Assembly: GCA_963801715.1 (NCBI GenBank)
Contig: CAWDGB010000007.1
Span: 124,001-188,000 of the forward strand
Direction of reading: 5' to 3'
DNA: 64,000 bases
Source: CAVVJA01 sp963801715
GTDB taxonomy: Bacteria > Actinomycetota > Actinomycetes > Mycobacteriales > Jatrophihabitantaceae
A program made the position numbers and the translations under genes. Of this stretch, positions 35,244 through 44,873 are shown one piece after another. How positions within the stretch are numbered: the stretch's first letter is position 1; each line of letters opens with the position of its first letter. Below the pieces are notes generated by a model. It made no database searches. It was given only the letters and a program-made list of their open reading frames with translations, and was not told the DNA's origin.

Positions 35244-35565
35244 GGTCTCTCCTGCCGCTTGATGGATGATGCTCGGTATCGACCGGGCCGTACGGTTATC
35301 CGCTGCGGTGCGGCCCTCCGTACGGGGTCGGCGGCTTGGCAGCACCGCCAGCGTTTGCTCCAAACTGCCGAGTGTTCGGTCCGGCTCGAAGACGTGCGAG
35401 AACCCTCAGTTAGATACCTTCCCGGCAGCGGCAAGGACGTAACTTACCTGCCATTCTCCCGGAACACGCTACACAGGAAATGAGCTCTTATTCCGTGGAT
35501 GATCATCGTGCTCAGCCCGCCGGCGCGCGACGAAGGTTTGGCTCAGGGCGCGGAGGCGCAGGCGG
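35244..35565. other. Intergenic region
   Basis: No gene is supported in these 322 bases. Confidence 0.45.
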
Positions 35566-37182
35566 TCAGAACTGATGTCGGCGGCGTAGCGCTCGGGGGC
35601 GCGCGTCGGGGTCGTAGATCGATCGGTACAGCGGTGTGGCCCAGGCGAGGGTCAGCCGAGGCAGCTGGGGGGCATCGTACGGCCGGAGCCGGCCGGGCGG
35701 TCGGTTTCCGCCAGTGCCGTCATGCCAGGCCTGCAGGTTTCGCGCGCTCTCGGCGAACGCGGCGAAGGCGGAGACCGGATCCAGGAGGTCCAGGTCATTG
35801 CCAGGCAGGCGGTCGAGGTGTTCGTGGGCGAGCTGCAGCCGAAGACTTCGGGCGAATCGGCGGGCCCCATGACCGTCGCGGTCGATGACCTGCGGGTCCC
35901 GCTCATCGCCAGCGTCGTCCAGGATCGCACACGACAACTCGGAATCGTAAGTCCAGGAACGTCGATTGATGTTGTCCGATCCCACCGACGCCCATACGTC
36001 ATCGACGACACACACCTTGGCGTGAACGTATACGGGGGTGCCGAAATGGTTCTCGATGCCATAGATCGCGATCCGATCGCCGCCTGCGTCGCGCAGCACG
36101 TCTATGGCCTGTTGGCGGCCGACGAGATTGGGAGGTTTGGACAGTCGGCCGTCCTGATCGGGGTGCAGCGGAACGACGGCGATCAAGCGCAATTGCTGGT
36201 TGGCGCGTAGGGCATCGGCGAAACAGCGCACCACATCGGTCGCCCAGAGGTATTGGTCCTCAAGGTAGATGAGACTCTGCGCGCGACCAACGACCTTTTC
36301 GTAGGCATGGGCAACGCTCCGTTCGCCGTGCGGAGCGAACGGATAACCGGGCCGGCGGCGGGGATAGGTTCGCAGGACCTGCACGTGTTGACTGCCGCAG
36401 GCGGCCGGGTCGGGAAGTTGCGACGGGAGCATGCCACAAGACCGGTCCTCGCTTCGTAGCACGTCGCTGATCAGGTTGATCGGATTACGGGTCAGCCGGG
36501 CCGGATCTTCCCAACGCTCACGGAATACCGTCTCGATGTCAGCGACGGCCGGGCCTTGAATGCGCAGCTGCACATCGTGCCATGGCGGCCGCGGCCCGTA
36601 GATCTTCGCCATCGGTTGACGCTGATGATCGCCACCGTGTTCCGGGCCGTCCAAGCGGCTATGGCATAAATCGATCCCGCCGACAAAACCCACATCGAGC
36701 CCGGGGCGCCCAGGATGGCGGAGCACGACGAACTTCTGATGGTGGGATCCTCCTGGACGCACGCGCATATCTCGCACGCACTCGCCCCCCGCCGCCTCAA
36801 TATCCTCGCCGAGATGGCGATTCTCCTGCTCGCTCAACGCAAACTGGTCCAGATGAGAACGCCATAGCAACCCCTTGACCACAACACCCCGAGCAGCCGC
36901 GTCTGCGAACACTCGCGACACCCGATGGCCAGCCTCGTCCAACCGCTGATCCGGGTCGCCCCGCCAGTCGGTGAATAGCAGCAGGTCTCCGGCGCGCATC
37001 AGTTGAACGCTGCGCAGCAACTCAGCGAAATAGGTCACGCCGTGTACCAGGACCGTGACATCGTTGCCGGTAGACCAGGCCAAGCCATTGCCATGACGGC
37101 GGTCCAACCGGGTCGCCGGATTCCCGCGCTCCGCCGCCGTGAGAAACCACTCATCTTGGCGCACGGGCTGATCTAACCCCAT
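35566..37182 (-). CDS. Phospholipase D-like HKD-motif protein
   Basis: The 538-residue protein has two HKD motifs: SHHQKFVVL (N-terminal, with a following GFVGGIDLCHSR) and VHAKVCVVDDVWASVGSDN (C-terminal). YLEDQYLW precedes the second, as in phospholipases D. It hydrolyses or transfers phosphatidyl groups. No signal peptide is present, so a cytoplasmic or membrane-associated role is likely. Its start overlaps the end of the DHFR-like gene by 32 bp. Confidence 0.9.
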   Translation of the reverse strand: MGLDQPVRQDEWFLTAAERGNPATRLDRRHGNGLAWSTGNDVTVLVHGVTYFAELLRSVQLMRAGDLLLFTDWRGDPDQRLDEAGHRVSRVFADAAARGVVVKGLLWRSHLDQFALSEQENRHLGEDIEAAGGECVRDMRVRPGGSHHQKFVVLRHPGRPGLDVGFVGGIDLCHSRLDGPEHGGDHQRQPMAKIYGPRPPWHDVQLRIQGPAVADIETVFRERWEDPARLTRNPINLISDVLRSEDRSCGMLPSQLPDPAACGSQHVQVLRTYPRRRPGYPFAPHGERSVAHAYEKVVGRAQSLIYLEDQYLWATDVVRCFADALRANQQLRLIAVVPLHPDQDGRLSKPPNLVGRQQAIDVLRDAGGDRIAIYGIENHFGTPVYVHAKVCVVDDVWASVGSDNINRRSWTYDSELSCAILDDAGDERDPQVIDRDGHGARRFARSLRLQLAHEHLDRLPGNDLDLLDPVSAFAAFAESARNLQAWHDGTGGNRPPGRLRPYDAPQLPRLTLAWATPLYRSIYDPDARPRALRRRHQF

Positions 37183-37903
37183 GAGTCACCGGCGACCCGA
37201 CCGGGCGGCTACTGCCGGCCATCTCGTCTCGTCCTCTGTTGTCGAGGACGAGTGGGCGTCGGCCATTGATCGTGTAGCGAACGTGTGTGACGTCTGGGGT
37301 TGCGATGACGCGGGATGGGGTGAGTTCGATCGCTTCCTTGCTGTTTAGGGCGAGGTCGGGGCCGAGCAAGCGCATCCCGTCTGCGAGGATCACGGGCACG
37401 ATGTGAAGTTCAAGTTCGTCGAGGAGTCCGAGCTTGATCACCTGCCGGAGCAGGGTGCCGCCACCGGCGATCGCGACATTCTTCTCGTTCGCCGCTGCAC
37501 GGGCTTGCTCGATGGCGCTGTGGATGCCGGTGGTGATATAGGTGAAGCTCGTGCCGCCTTGCCGTTGCAGGGTCTGCCTGGGCCGGTTGGTGACCACGAA
37601 GACCGGGGCGTGGAACGGGGGGTCTTCTCCCCAGGGAATTTCGCCTCCGTCGGCCATGCGTCGTCCCATCACGTAAGCGCCGGCCGACTCGAACGTCTCC
37701 GCGATGAGGGCTGAGTTGGTGTTCTGCTCGCCTCCTGTGAAGCCCAGGCGCTGGCGCCATGCTTCGGCGTCGATTGCCCACCGGGTGACGCGGAAGAAGC
37801 CGGCGGCTTCGGGGCCATCGAGCCAGGTCTGCATGTCGGTGTGCTTTGGCCCCGCGTAGAAGCCGTCAATTGAGACGGACATTTGTGCTGTCACGATAGT
37901 CAT
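37151..37903 (-). CDS. Dihydrofolate reductase/RibD C-terminal family protein
   Basis: The 250-residue protein has SVSIDGFYAG at the start, SAGAYVMGRRMADGGEIPW, and VAIAGGGTLLRQVIKLGLLDEL (NADPH-binding glycine motif), the pattern of RibD-C/DHFR-like reductases. These are NADPH-dependent reductases of unknown substrate. It lies 9 bp after an SRPBCC gene that follows an ArsR regulator, forming the first of two similar cassettes. Confidence 0.85.
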   Translation of the reverse strand: MTIVTAQMSVSIDGFYAGPKHTDMQTWLDGPEAAGFFRVTRWAIDAEAWRQRLGFTGGEQNTNSALIAETFESAGAYVMGRRMADGGEIPWGEDPPFHAPVFVVTNRPRQTLQRQGGTSFTYITTGIHSAIEQARAAANEKNVAIAGGGTLLRQVIKLGLLDELELHIVPVILADGMRLLGPDLALNSKEAIELTPSRVIATPDVTHVRYTINGRRPLVLDNRGRDEMAGSSRPVGSPVTHGVRSARAPR

Positions 37904-37911
37904 TAGTCGTT

Positions 37912-38421
37912 CTACCTTCGCTGGGATTGGGAGTTAGGGGCCTCAGTGGCCGGGGGCGAGGCGAGGTAGGAGCCGAGTTGGTCGAGCAGTCCCATGCTGC
38001 CCTCTTCGCGGCCCTCGACGCTGTCCAGGCCGTCGAAGTGGACGCCCTGCTCGGTGTAGGTCAATCGTGTCTGGTCGCCGTCGGGCTCCAGCGCGATCGT
38101 GGTGAGGGAGGTGGACAGGTGGTGCCCGTCGATCCACATGTCGTAGGTGAACACGATCCGTTGCAGATCGACGATGTCGGTGTAGGTGGACAGGAATCTG
38201 GACTGCGGGCCGCCGCGCCAATGCCCTTCCTCCGTGCCGTGCCCGCCGACGCGGAACTCATGCGATTTCTCGTCGGCGTGGAATGCCGGTCCCGCGGTGA
38301 ACCACTGGTCACGCGCGTTGTTGTCCGACAGCGCGAGCCATACTGCCGCGACGGGCGCGGGGTAGGTGCGCTCGATGACGAAGGTCGCGTGGGTCTGGCT
38401 GCGCTCGATGGTGTCGTTCAT
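37912..38421 (-). CDS. SRPBCC (AHSA1-like) domain protein
   Basis: The 169-residue protein is a START/Bet v1-type AHSA1 domain: VIERTYPAPVAAVWLALSD at the start, AFHADEKSHEFRVGG, RIVFTYDMWIDG and LTYTEQGVHFDG near the C-terminus. These bind hydrophobic ligands and are commonly paired with ArsR-type regulators. The ATG overlaps the ArsR stop (ATGA) so the two are translationally coupled. Confidence 0.88.
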   Translation of the reverse strand: MNDTIERSQTHATFVIERTYPAPVAAVWLALSDNNARDQWFTAGPAFHADEKSHEFRVGGHGTEEGHWRGGPQSRFLSTYTDIVDLQRIVFTYDMWIDGHHLSTSLTTIALEPDGDQTRLTYTEQGVHFDGLDSVEGREEGSMGLLDQLGSYLASPPATEAPNSQSQRR

Positions 38422-38768
38422 GTCCTTGACTCCTTGGTAGGGGTGGTGCGAGGACGGTTGAGCAGAGCGCCGAGGCGGTCCAGGCGGTGTTCGGCGGGCA
38501 GCCGCTGCCGACCGATCCACTCCGCGGCGGGGGTCAGTGCCTCGGGGACGAGCTGGTAGGTGCGGACCCGGCCGACCTTCGTCGAGGTGACGATCCTGGC
38601 CGTCTCCAGGACGCCCAGGTGCTGAACAACCGTCGGGAGTGCCATCTGGAACGGCTTGGCCAGCTCGCTGACCGACGCTGGACCGCGGGCTAGCCGCTCG
38701 ACCATGGCCCGCCGGCTGCTGTCGCCGAGTGCATGGAACATTCGGTCGAGCTCCAAATACTTAGGCAC
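38418..38768 (-). CDS. ArsR-family transcriptional regulator
   Basis: The 116-residue winged-helix protein reads MFHALGDSSRRAMVERLARG, SVSELAKPFQMALPTVVQHL and RTYQLVPEAL, typical of ArsR repressors without metal-binding cysteines. It is the first gene of ArsR-SRPBCC-DHFR-like. A palindrome covers its start codon, suggesting autorepression. Confidence 0.88.
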   Translation of the reverse strand: MPKYLELDRMFHALGDSSRRAMVERLARGPASVSELAKPFQMALPTVVQHLGVLETARIVTSTKVGRVRTYQLVPEALTPAAEWIGRQRLPAEHRLDRLGALLNRPRTTPTKESRT

Positions 38769-38778
38769 ATACCTAAGT
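38759..38778. promoter_or_regulatory. ArsR operator-like palindrome over the start codon
   Basis: ACTTAGG-N6-CCTAAGT is a perfect inverted repeat that overlaps the ATG (38766-38768) of the ArsR gene. Binding there would block transcription or translation initiation of the cassette. Confidence 0.6.
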
Positions 38779-39066
38779 GTGTGGAGCTGCAGGTGGCATT
38801 GTCAAGGGGTTGCTCGCCGAACGGCTGTGGGGCGTTGCTTGAGGGGTTCCAGAAATCGGGGCAGCGGTGTTCTGCGGGTTAGGCATGATCACGTGCCGTG
38901 TCTGTGCGCCTGCCGCCCTCATCAGGGCCGACGCCACGGCGTCCCGGCGCCGGTTGAGGATCGTGCGGCGCTCCAGGTCCGAGCGGAGGTGGTGAGTGAT
39001 CTTCGGTTTGCAACGGGCGTGCAACGCCTATCAGCGGAATCTCGCGGTGACCAGCCAGTCAACGAT
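38779..39066. other. Gene-free stretch
   Basis: No gene is supported. It adjoins an integrase relic. Confidence 0.4.
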
Positions 39067-39195
39067 GGCTGGAAAACTTCAAACGGCCCCTGACCTGGTC
39101 GATCGAGTGGGTGCGTAGCGCCGCAACTTCCGACCAGCGCAGCCCGCAGTACGCGAGCACGAACACGACCAGGCCGTACTGCTCGAATGACGCGT
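39067..39195 (-). pseudogene. Tyrosine integrase relic (internal fragment)
   Basis: Minus-strand translation gives FEQYGLVVFVLAYCGLRWSE followed by VAALRTHSID, the segment around the first catalytic Arg, nearly matching RLAVLVLAYCGLRWSELAAL of the tRNA-Val integrase. About 40 codons survive and neither end of the gene is present. Confidence 0.75.
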
Positions 39196-39223
39196 TTCAG
39201 CTACTCGGCCGGCCGGTGCCGGG

Positions 39224-39673
39224 TTAAGTCGACTGCCGTGACGGAGCACGGCGAGTGAACCACCGACGCCGCTGCTCATGATAGGAGTCGGGCTCGGACG
39301 TGCTCGCCGCGGCGGCCGGCATCGGCCTATCCGGCGCCGGCACGTCAACCATCGGGTAGGCATTCGCAGCGCGCTTCGAGGAGATGTCGCCACGATTGTC
39401 GGCCGCTAGCTTGCTGAGGCGCCTGTTTTCCCTTGCGAGAGCGCGACGTTCGCGGCGCAGCCGCCGGGACCGCTCGGCACCTCTATTGATGATGGCGAGC
39501 CCGAGCAGCCCGACGACTGCGACTATCAACCCGGCGACCAGCAACCAGTACGCATGCATAGTCCAGGTCTGGCCGAGCGCGTGGACGTCGATGACAAGGT
39601 GACGGTTCTGCACGATGCCGATGATTGCCGCCGCAACAGCAGCAGCGAAAAGGATAAGCCCGACCAAGAACAT
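39224..39673 (-). CDS. Two-helix membrane protein with basic coiled-coil region
   Basis: The 149-residue protein has two hydrophobic helices (about 2-21 and 43-63) separated by a short loop, then an arginine-rich amphipathic helix (RSRRLRRERRALARENRRLS) and a polar tail. This layout recalls small actinobacterial envelope proteins found near stress genes. Function is unknown. Confidence 0.65.
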   Translation of the reverse strand: MFLVGLILFAAAVAAAIIGIVQNRHLVIDVHALGQTWTMHAYWLLVAGLIVAVVGLLGLAIINRGAERSRRLRRERRALARENRRLSKLAADNRGDISSKRAANAYPMVDVPAPDRPMPAAAASTSEPDSYHEQRRRWFTRRAPSRQST

Positions 39674-39878
39674 GACCAGTCCTCCTTCAAGCCAATCTCA
39701 TTTCGAGCGCGACCATTGATGGCGCGGGCCCATCACCACTACCTACCCACAATCAGGCGAACCAAATCCTCTCGTCCGACCCCGATTCCGGGCCGCTATG
39801 GACAGGGAAATTGGGTGTGCGAGACATCCGCTAGGTCACCCACCCGTTGCGCACGACCGGTCGCTGTCTGGGCTGTGG

Positions 39879-41147
39879 TCAGGGTCGGGCGGCGAGCGCG
39901 CCCGGCGTCTCGGCCGGTTCGTGCGGCAGCGACTGGCTGGTGTCCGGTAGCCGGGTGAGGTTGCGGGTCGAGGACGGTAGCAGCGTGAGAAGCAGCGCGG
40001 CGAACCCGATCGCGCCGCCGATTTGCAGTAGACGCACGGCGCTGATCATCTGACTGAGCCAGCCGGACAGTAGGTAGCCGGCCGGCAGGAGCGCCAGCGA
40101 GCCCATCCAGTCCCAGGCGGACACCCGGGAGAGCAGGTGGGGTGGAATTCGTTGGGCCAGCGCGGTTTCCCACAGCACTGCGAACAGCCCGATGCCCGCG
40201 CCGGATACCGTCATCAGCGAGTAGAGGACCGGCAGCGGCGGCCCGGAGGCGTAGACCGCCAGCGCGGCCGGCCACAGCACCGAGACGGCCGCACCGACTC
40301 GCATCGGGTAGCGGGGTCGCCAGCGTGCGCCGATCAGCGCGCCGGTGATGGTACCGACCCCGAACGCCGTGCTGGCCAGCCCGTACACGGCCTCCGTGCC
40401 GTAGACCTGGTCGGCGACCGACGCTCCGAGCACGAAGAACGGGGCAAGCGCGGTCAGCAATGCCGCCGAGAAGCAGATGATGGTGACCAGCACCCACGAC
40501 CGATCGCGCACCGCCCGCCAGCCCTCATGCAGCTCGGTCAGCATCGATTCGCGGGCCTTCTGCTCGCCGCGGGCACGCGCGTGCACCCGCGCCAGCAGCG
40601 CCGCGGAGAACAGAAACGTCGCCGCGTCCAGCCCGAAGGCCCAGCCGCCGCCGACGCCCAGCACCAGGGCCGTGGCCAGCGCGGGGCTTGCGAAATTAGC
40701 CAGCTCGGCGCTGAGACCGCCGAGCGCCTGCGCGCCCTGGATGTCCTCGTCGGAGGACACCGTCTGCGGAACCAGACCGCTATAGGCCGGACGGAAGAAC
40801 GCTTCGGCCGTGCCGTAGAGCAAGCCAATCACAACCATCTGCCAGATGCGCACGGTGCCGGTCGCGATGAGCACGGCGAGGACGCCGTGCAACACCGCCC
40901 GGGCCAGGTCAGACACGACCATCACCGTCTGGCGCGGCAGACGGTCAGCCACCACCCCGCCGATGAGAACAAAGACCACCAGCGGGGCGGCGTACGCAGC
41001 CAGAACAACCGCGACATCGGCGGCACGGTCGGTCAGCCGAGTGACAAAAAGTCCAATCGCCACGATGACCAGCGCGTCGCCGAGCACACTGACCGACTGG
41101 CTCACCCAGAGCAGACGGAAATCACGCGACCGCAGCGCCGCCAACAC
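39879..41147 (-). CDS. Major facilitator superfamily transporter (EntS-like)
   Basis: The 422-residue protein has about 12 hydrophobic helices. It starts RDFRLLWVSQSVSVLGDAL and has the loop IGGVVADRLPRQTVM between helices 2 and 3, as in EntS/MFS_3 drug or siderophore exporters. Substrate unknown. It is monocistronic. Confidence 0.88.
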   Translation of the reverse strand: MLAALRSRDFRLLWVSQSVSVLGDALVIVAIGLFVTRLTDRAADVAVVLAAYAAPLVVFVLIGGVVADRLPRQTVMVVSDLARAVLHGVLAVLIATGTVRIWQMVVIGLLYGTAEAFFRPAYSGLVPQTVSSDEDIQGAQALGGLSAELANFASPALATALVLGVGGGWAFGLDAATFLFSAALLARVHARARGEQKARESMLTELHEGWRAVRDRSWVLVTIICFSAALLTALAPFFVLGASVADQVYGTEAVYGLASTAFGVGTITGALIGARWRPRYPMRVGAAVSVLWPAALAVYASGPPLPVLYSLMTVSGAGIGLFAVLWETALAQRIPPHLLSRVSAWDWMGSLALLPAGYLLSGWLSQMISAVRLLQIGGAIGFAALLLTLLPSSTRNLTRLPDTSQSLPHEPAETPGALAARP

Positions 41148-41922
41148 AAACCGACGGTAGCCCGGCCGTCACCTCATTTAGACCCACGCCAACGGTCACC
41201 GGGCTAGCCATTTGCATTGACCACACACGCGAAACAGCACCCCGCCACCTGCGGAACTCGATCCCACCCGCGGCGCACTGCACAGTACATACGACAACGC
41301 GGCGGGGGACTCCCACGGCTTCCTCGCGACGCCGGGCGCTGACCTGACCGACGCCGAGAAACATACGTGCGACGAACCACCACGGACAGGCCGACCTCAG
41401 CTCGTCGGTCACACTCATCATCACGCGGCTGCGACAGCGAGCGCTCAGGCAAGTGGCAACCGCGAGCAGCCGTCGCCAGCTCACGCCGCGCGATTGATCA
41501 TTTGCGTTTAAGGTCATCTGTAAAGAGATAACCGGCTACCGGTCCCATGATGGCGTCGCTGTGTCTGTCCGCGCGGACGATCTCGTGGAGGCCAGACCGG
41601 TTTCATCCCGCGCGGCGCGCGGGGCAGCGTGATCGCCGAGCAGAACAAGGTGATACCCGGCTGATCCTCTTCAGATTTCGACCCGGCGACACAGCGAAGA
41701 TCACGCGGGCATCAGCCGTCATACGAGCTGTTTTGTAGCGCGGTGATCTTCGATCACCGAGTCGGTCCGCTGCGGCCTCGAGGATCGGACGCGTCGGCTT
41801 CTCGGCGTTCGAGGACTACACCTGCCGCGTGATCGACGCGGCCACGGACTATGACAGGGCGATAATCTCAAGATCAAACCGGCAAGGATCTTGACCCAGA
41901 CATCAGTCCTCTGCGTTAGAAC
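41148..41922. other. Long gene-free stretch
   Basis: No intact gene is supported in these 775 bases. A perfect hairpin CGGTGATC-TTC-GATCACCG occurs at 41741-41759 without a T tract. A plus-strand segment around 41520-41620 faintly recalls an antitoxin end (VAVSVRADDLVEA), too short to call. Confidence 0.4.
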
Positions 41923-42498
41923 TCAATGCACGGTGGGTCGGTAGATGAGTTCTTGGATGTGACCATCGAGCGTCCGGCTCTCGACCAGCTCCAGGTCGAA
42001 GTCGGCCGCACCCTGGAAGATCGGGTCCAGCCCGGTCTGACCGGTGATGACAGGAAAGAGCGTCACCTGCACGCGGTCGACCAGGCCGGCGGCCATCAGC
42101 GACCGGTTCAACGACAGGCTGCCGTGCGAGCGCAACGGCACTTCGGAGTCCTCCTTGAGCTGCGCGACGACGTCGACGGCGTCACCGCGCACGACGGCCG
42201 CGTTCGGCCAGTCGAGGGGTTCTTCCAGCGTCGTCGACACCACCGTTGCCGGCATGTTCCTCATCCGAGTGACCCATGGGTCACTCACGTCGGACTCTTC
42301 GGTGCTCGAGGCCAGCATTCGGACGAACTGCCGATAGGTATTGGCCCCGAAGACCATTCGCTGCTCCGCGTCGTACAAGGCAAGGCGGTGGTCGAGCAGC
42401 TCGGGGCCTTGCTTACCCCAGTAGCCGCCCCAGTTGCCGCTGTGGGAGCCGTAGCCGTCGAGGCTGGAAAAGACGTCGAAGGTGTAGGTAGCGGTCAT
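41923..42498 (-). CDS. Dihydrofolate reductase/RibD C-terminal family protein
   Basis: The 191-residue protein begins TYTFDVFSSLDGYGSHSG, has RMVFGANTYRQFVRM and RSHGSLSLNRSLMAAGLVDR, the usual RibD-C pattern with the glycine-rich loop partly replaced. Substrate unknown. AAGGAG lies upstream of ATG 42498. It is a separate paralogue of the DHFR-like genes at 37.2 and 56.0 kb. Confidence 0.82.
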   Translation of the reverse strand: MTATYTFDVFSSLDGYGSHSGNWGGYWGKQGPELLDHRLALYDAEQRMVFGANTYRQFVRMLASSTEESDVSDPWVTRMRNMPATVVSTTLEEPLDWPNAAVVRGDAVDVVAQLKEDSEVPLRSHGSLSLNRSLMAAGLVDRVQVTLFPVITGQTGLDPIFQGAADFDLELVESRTLDGHIQELIYRPTVH

Positions 42499-42883
42499 GT
42501 CATGGTGTCCTTCTCCTTGGTTGGTCGTCGTTCGGTTCGACCGGACACTGCGTGGGTGGCCTCTCACCCCTTCTACGAACGCCTCTGCCCCGATCCGACA
42601 CCGCCTTCCGGGGGTGCTTTCCAGGATTTTCTGGTACGCCGGTTGTAAGTGATCCGACAGCGCGACGGTCAATCGCGAAGAGCCTCCTAGTCCGCACCTG
42701 CCGCTGTGCGCGGGCTCGTCTGAAATGTGCGGGTTCACCAGCCCCGGCGCAGACCCAGGGCGACCGTGAGCCCGGTCTGCTCGACCGTGACCGCCGGCCC
42801 GGCAGAGTGAATCGTTCTCAAGATCGCGGTGTGCAACCTTCTTGACGCCAGACATACAACGACCGTCAACAGTTTCCGTGCGG
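42499..42883. other. Intergenic region
   Basis: No gene is supported in these 385 bases; it includes the promoter region of the DHFR-like gene. Confidence 0.4.
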
Positions 42884-43864
42884 TCAGCGGTCGATGGTGG
42901 CCATGTTCGCTTCGTCGTGGCGCTCGCCTGCGGCTGGGGTGACGTTGTTGAGCCGTTCGAGCTGGTCAGTGTTGAGTTCGATGCGGTCGGCGGCGGTGTT
43001 CTCCTCGACGCGGGCGACTCGCCTGGTGCCCGGGATGGGGGCGATGTCGTCGCCTTGGGCGAGCAGCCAGGCTAGAGCGATCTGCGCTGGGGTGGCGCCG
43101 GCCTCGGCGGCGACGGCATCGACTTCCTCGACGATGCGTAGGTTGCGCTTGAAGTTCGCCCCGGTGAAGCGCGGGTTGGTCTTGCGCCAGTCGTCGTTGG
43201 GGATGTCGTCGACGGTGCGGATCTGGCCGGTGAGGAAGCCATGGCCGAGTGGAGAGTAGGGGACGAAGCCGATGCCAAGCTGGCGCAGGAGTGGCAGCAG
43301 CTCGGCCTCGGGGTCGCGGGTCCACAGGGAGTATTCGGTCTGCAGCGCAGCGAGCGGGTGGACGGCGTGGGCGCGGCGGATCGTATCGGGCCCGGCCTCG
43401 GACAGGCCGATGTAGCGGACCTTGCCCTCGGTGACCAGCGCAGCCAGCGCGCCGACGGTCTCCTCCATGGGGGTCTTAGGGTCGACCCGGTGCTGGTAGT
43501 AGAGGTCGATGTGGTCGGTGCCCAGCCGCGTCAGAGAGCCCTCGGCGGCGGTGCGGATGTTCGCCGGACTGCTGTCGGGGACGCCAGAGCCGCGACCGGT
43601 GTGCGAGATGACGCCGAACTTCGTCGCTACTACCACCTGGTCGCGGCGGTTCTTGATCGCCTGGCCGATCAGCTCCTCGCTGTGGAATGGGCCGTAGACC
43701 TCGGCGGTGTCGATGTGAGTGACGCCCCGGTCGAGCGCGCGGTGGATGGCGCGGATCGACTCGTCATCGTCGAGGCCTCCGCCGCTGGTGTAGGTCCCGG
43801 CCATGGTCATGGCGCCCAGGCCGATCCGGGAGACGTCCAGCCCACCTAGAGAGACGTGCTTCAT
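42884..43864 (-). CDS. Aldo/keto reductase
   Basis: The 326-residue TIM-barrel reductase has the catalytic residues in HIDTAEVYG (Asp, Tyr), VVVATKFG (Lys) and YYQHRVDP (His), and the NADPH motif PIPGTRR. It acts on aldehydes or ketones. The ATG 43864 follows AAGGAG. It is divergent from the XRE-type regulator, which likely controls it. Confidence 0.93.
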   Translation of the reverse strand: MKHVSLGGLDVSRIGLGAMTMAGTYTSGGGLDDDESIRAIHRALDRGVTHIDTAEVYGPFHSEELIGQAIKNRRDQVVVATKFGVISHTGRGSGVPDSSPANIRTAAEGSLTRLGTDHIDLYYQHRVDPKTPMEETVGALAALVTEGKVRYIGLSEAGPDTIRRAHAVHPLAALQTEYSLWTRDPEAELLPLLRQLGIGFVPYSPLGHGFLTGQIRTVDDIPNDDWRKTNPRFTGANFKRNLRIVEEVDAVAAEAGATPAQIALAWLLAQGDDIAPIPGTRRVARVEENTAADRIELNTDQLERLNNVTPAAGERHDEANMATIDR

Positions 43865-43991
43865 GAGGTAGCTCCTTGTCGTCGTTGCGCGAGCTTCAGG
43901 TAACGCGTCGCCGAGGTCGTGAAGAAGTCGCTGCTGGACGGTGTACTGGCAGCACACCCCTGGCCTCGGCTCGTGTGCCTAGCCTGGAGCG

Positions 43992-44873
43992 GTGGACAAC
44001 CGTGACGAGGTCAAGGCCTTCCTCAGCACTCGCCGGGCGAAGATCACCCCCGAGCAGGCCGGGCTGGCGAGCTACGGCCGCAACCGGCGCGTGCTGGGTC
44101 TGCGCCGCAGCGAGGTCGCTGACCTGGCCGGCGTCAGCGTCGAGTACTACTCCCAACTCGAACGGGGAAACCTCAGCGGCGTCTCCGAGAGCGTCCTCGA
44201 AGCACTCGCTCGGGCTCTGCACCTCGATGAGGCCGAACGGGCGCATCTGCTCGACCTCGCCCGTGCCGCCGGCCCAGCGCGTCGCGCCCGCGGCGGACCA
44301 GCCGCCCAGCGAGTCCGGCCTAATGTGGCTCGCATCCTCGACGGGATGACCGAGGTGCCGGCCTTCGTCCAGAACGGGCGCCTCGACGTCCTGGCCACGA
44401 ACCCGTTGGCGCAGGCGCTGTATGCGCCACTGTTCGCCGACCCGGCCCGACCGCCCAACTTCGCCCGGTTCAACTTTCTCAACCCGCACGCCCGCGTGTT
44501 CTGGATGAACTGGGAACGCGCCGCCGACGACACGGTAGCCATGCTGCGCACGGAAGGCGGCCGCAATCCCTACGACAAGGAACTGACCGACCTCGTGGGT
44601 GAACTGTCCACCCGCAGTGATGCGTTCCGCGTTCGCTGGGCCGCTCACGACGTCCGAGTGCACCGCACCGGGCAGAAGCACATCCGACACCCCGTCGTCG
44701 GCGAACTGCACCTGTCCTACGAGGTCCTGGACCTGCCCGCCGACCCGGGCCTGGCCCTGGTCGCGTTCAGCGCCGACGCAGGAACCCCCACCGACGACGC
44801 GCTGCGGCTCCTTGCCAACTGGGCCGCTACCCACGACCCAGCCGACGCCCTGGCGACCCCGAACCAGACCTAA
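43992..44873 (+). CDS. XRE-family regulator with MmyB-like ligand-binding domain
   Basis: The 293-residue protein has an N-terminal HTH (RVLGLRRSEVADLAGVSVEY, YSQLERGNLSG) and a C-terminal domain (NPLAQALYAPLFADPARPPN, NWERAADDTVAMLR, HPVVGELHLSYEVL) of the MmyB-like type common in actinobacteria. It probably senses a small ligand and controls the divergent aldo/keto reductase. Start is GTG 43992 just after GGAGCG. Confidence 0.9.
   Translation: MDNRDEVKAFLSTRRAKITPEQAGLASYGRNRRVLGLRRSEVADLAGVSVEYYSQLERGNLSGVSESVLEALARALHLDEAERAHLLDLARAAGPARRARGGPAAQRVRPNVARILDGMTEVPAFVQNGRLDVLATNPLAQALYAPLFADPARPPNFARFNFLNPHARVFWMNWERAADDTVAMLRTEGGRNPYDKELTDLVGELSTRSDAFRVRWAAHDVRVHRTGQKHIRHPVVGELHLSYEVLDLPADPGLALVAFSADAGTPTDDALRLLANWAATHDPADALATPNQT

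Noticed and set aside
41520..41620. Faint antitoxin-like peptide (VAVSVRADDLVEA)
   Set aside because: Too short, no start codon or partner toxin.
41741..41759. Hairpin CGGTGATC-TTC-GATCACCG as a terminator
   Set aside because: No T tract on either strand and no gene ends nearby.
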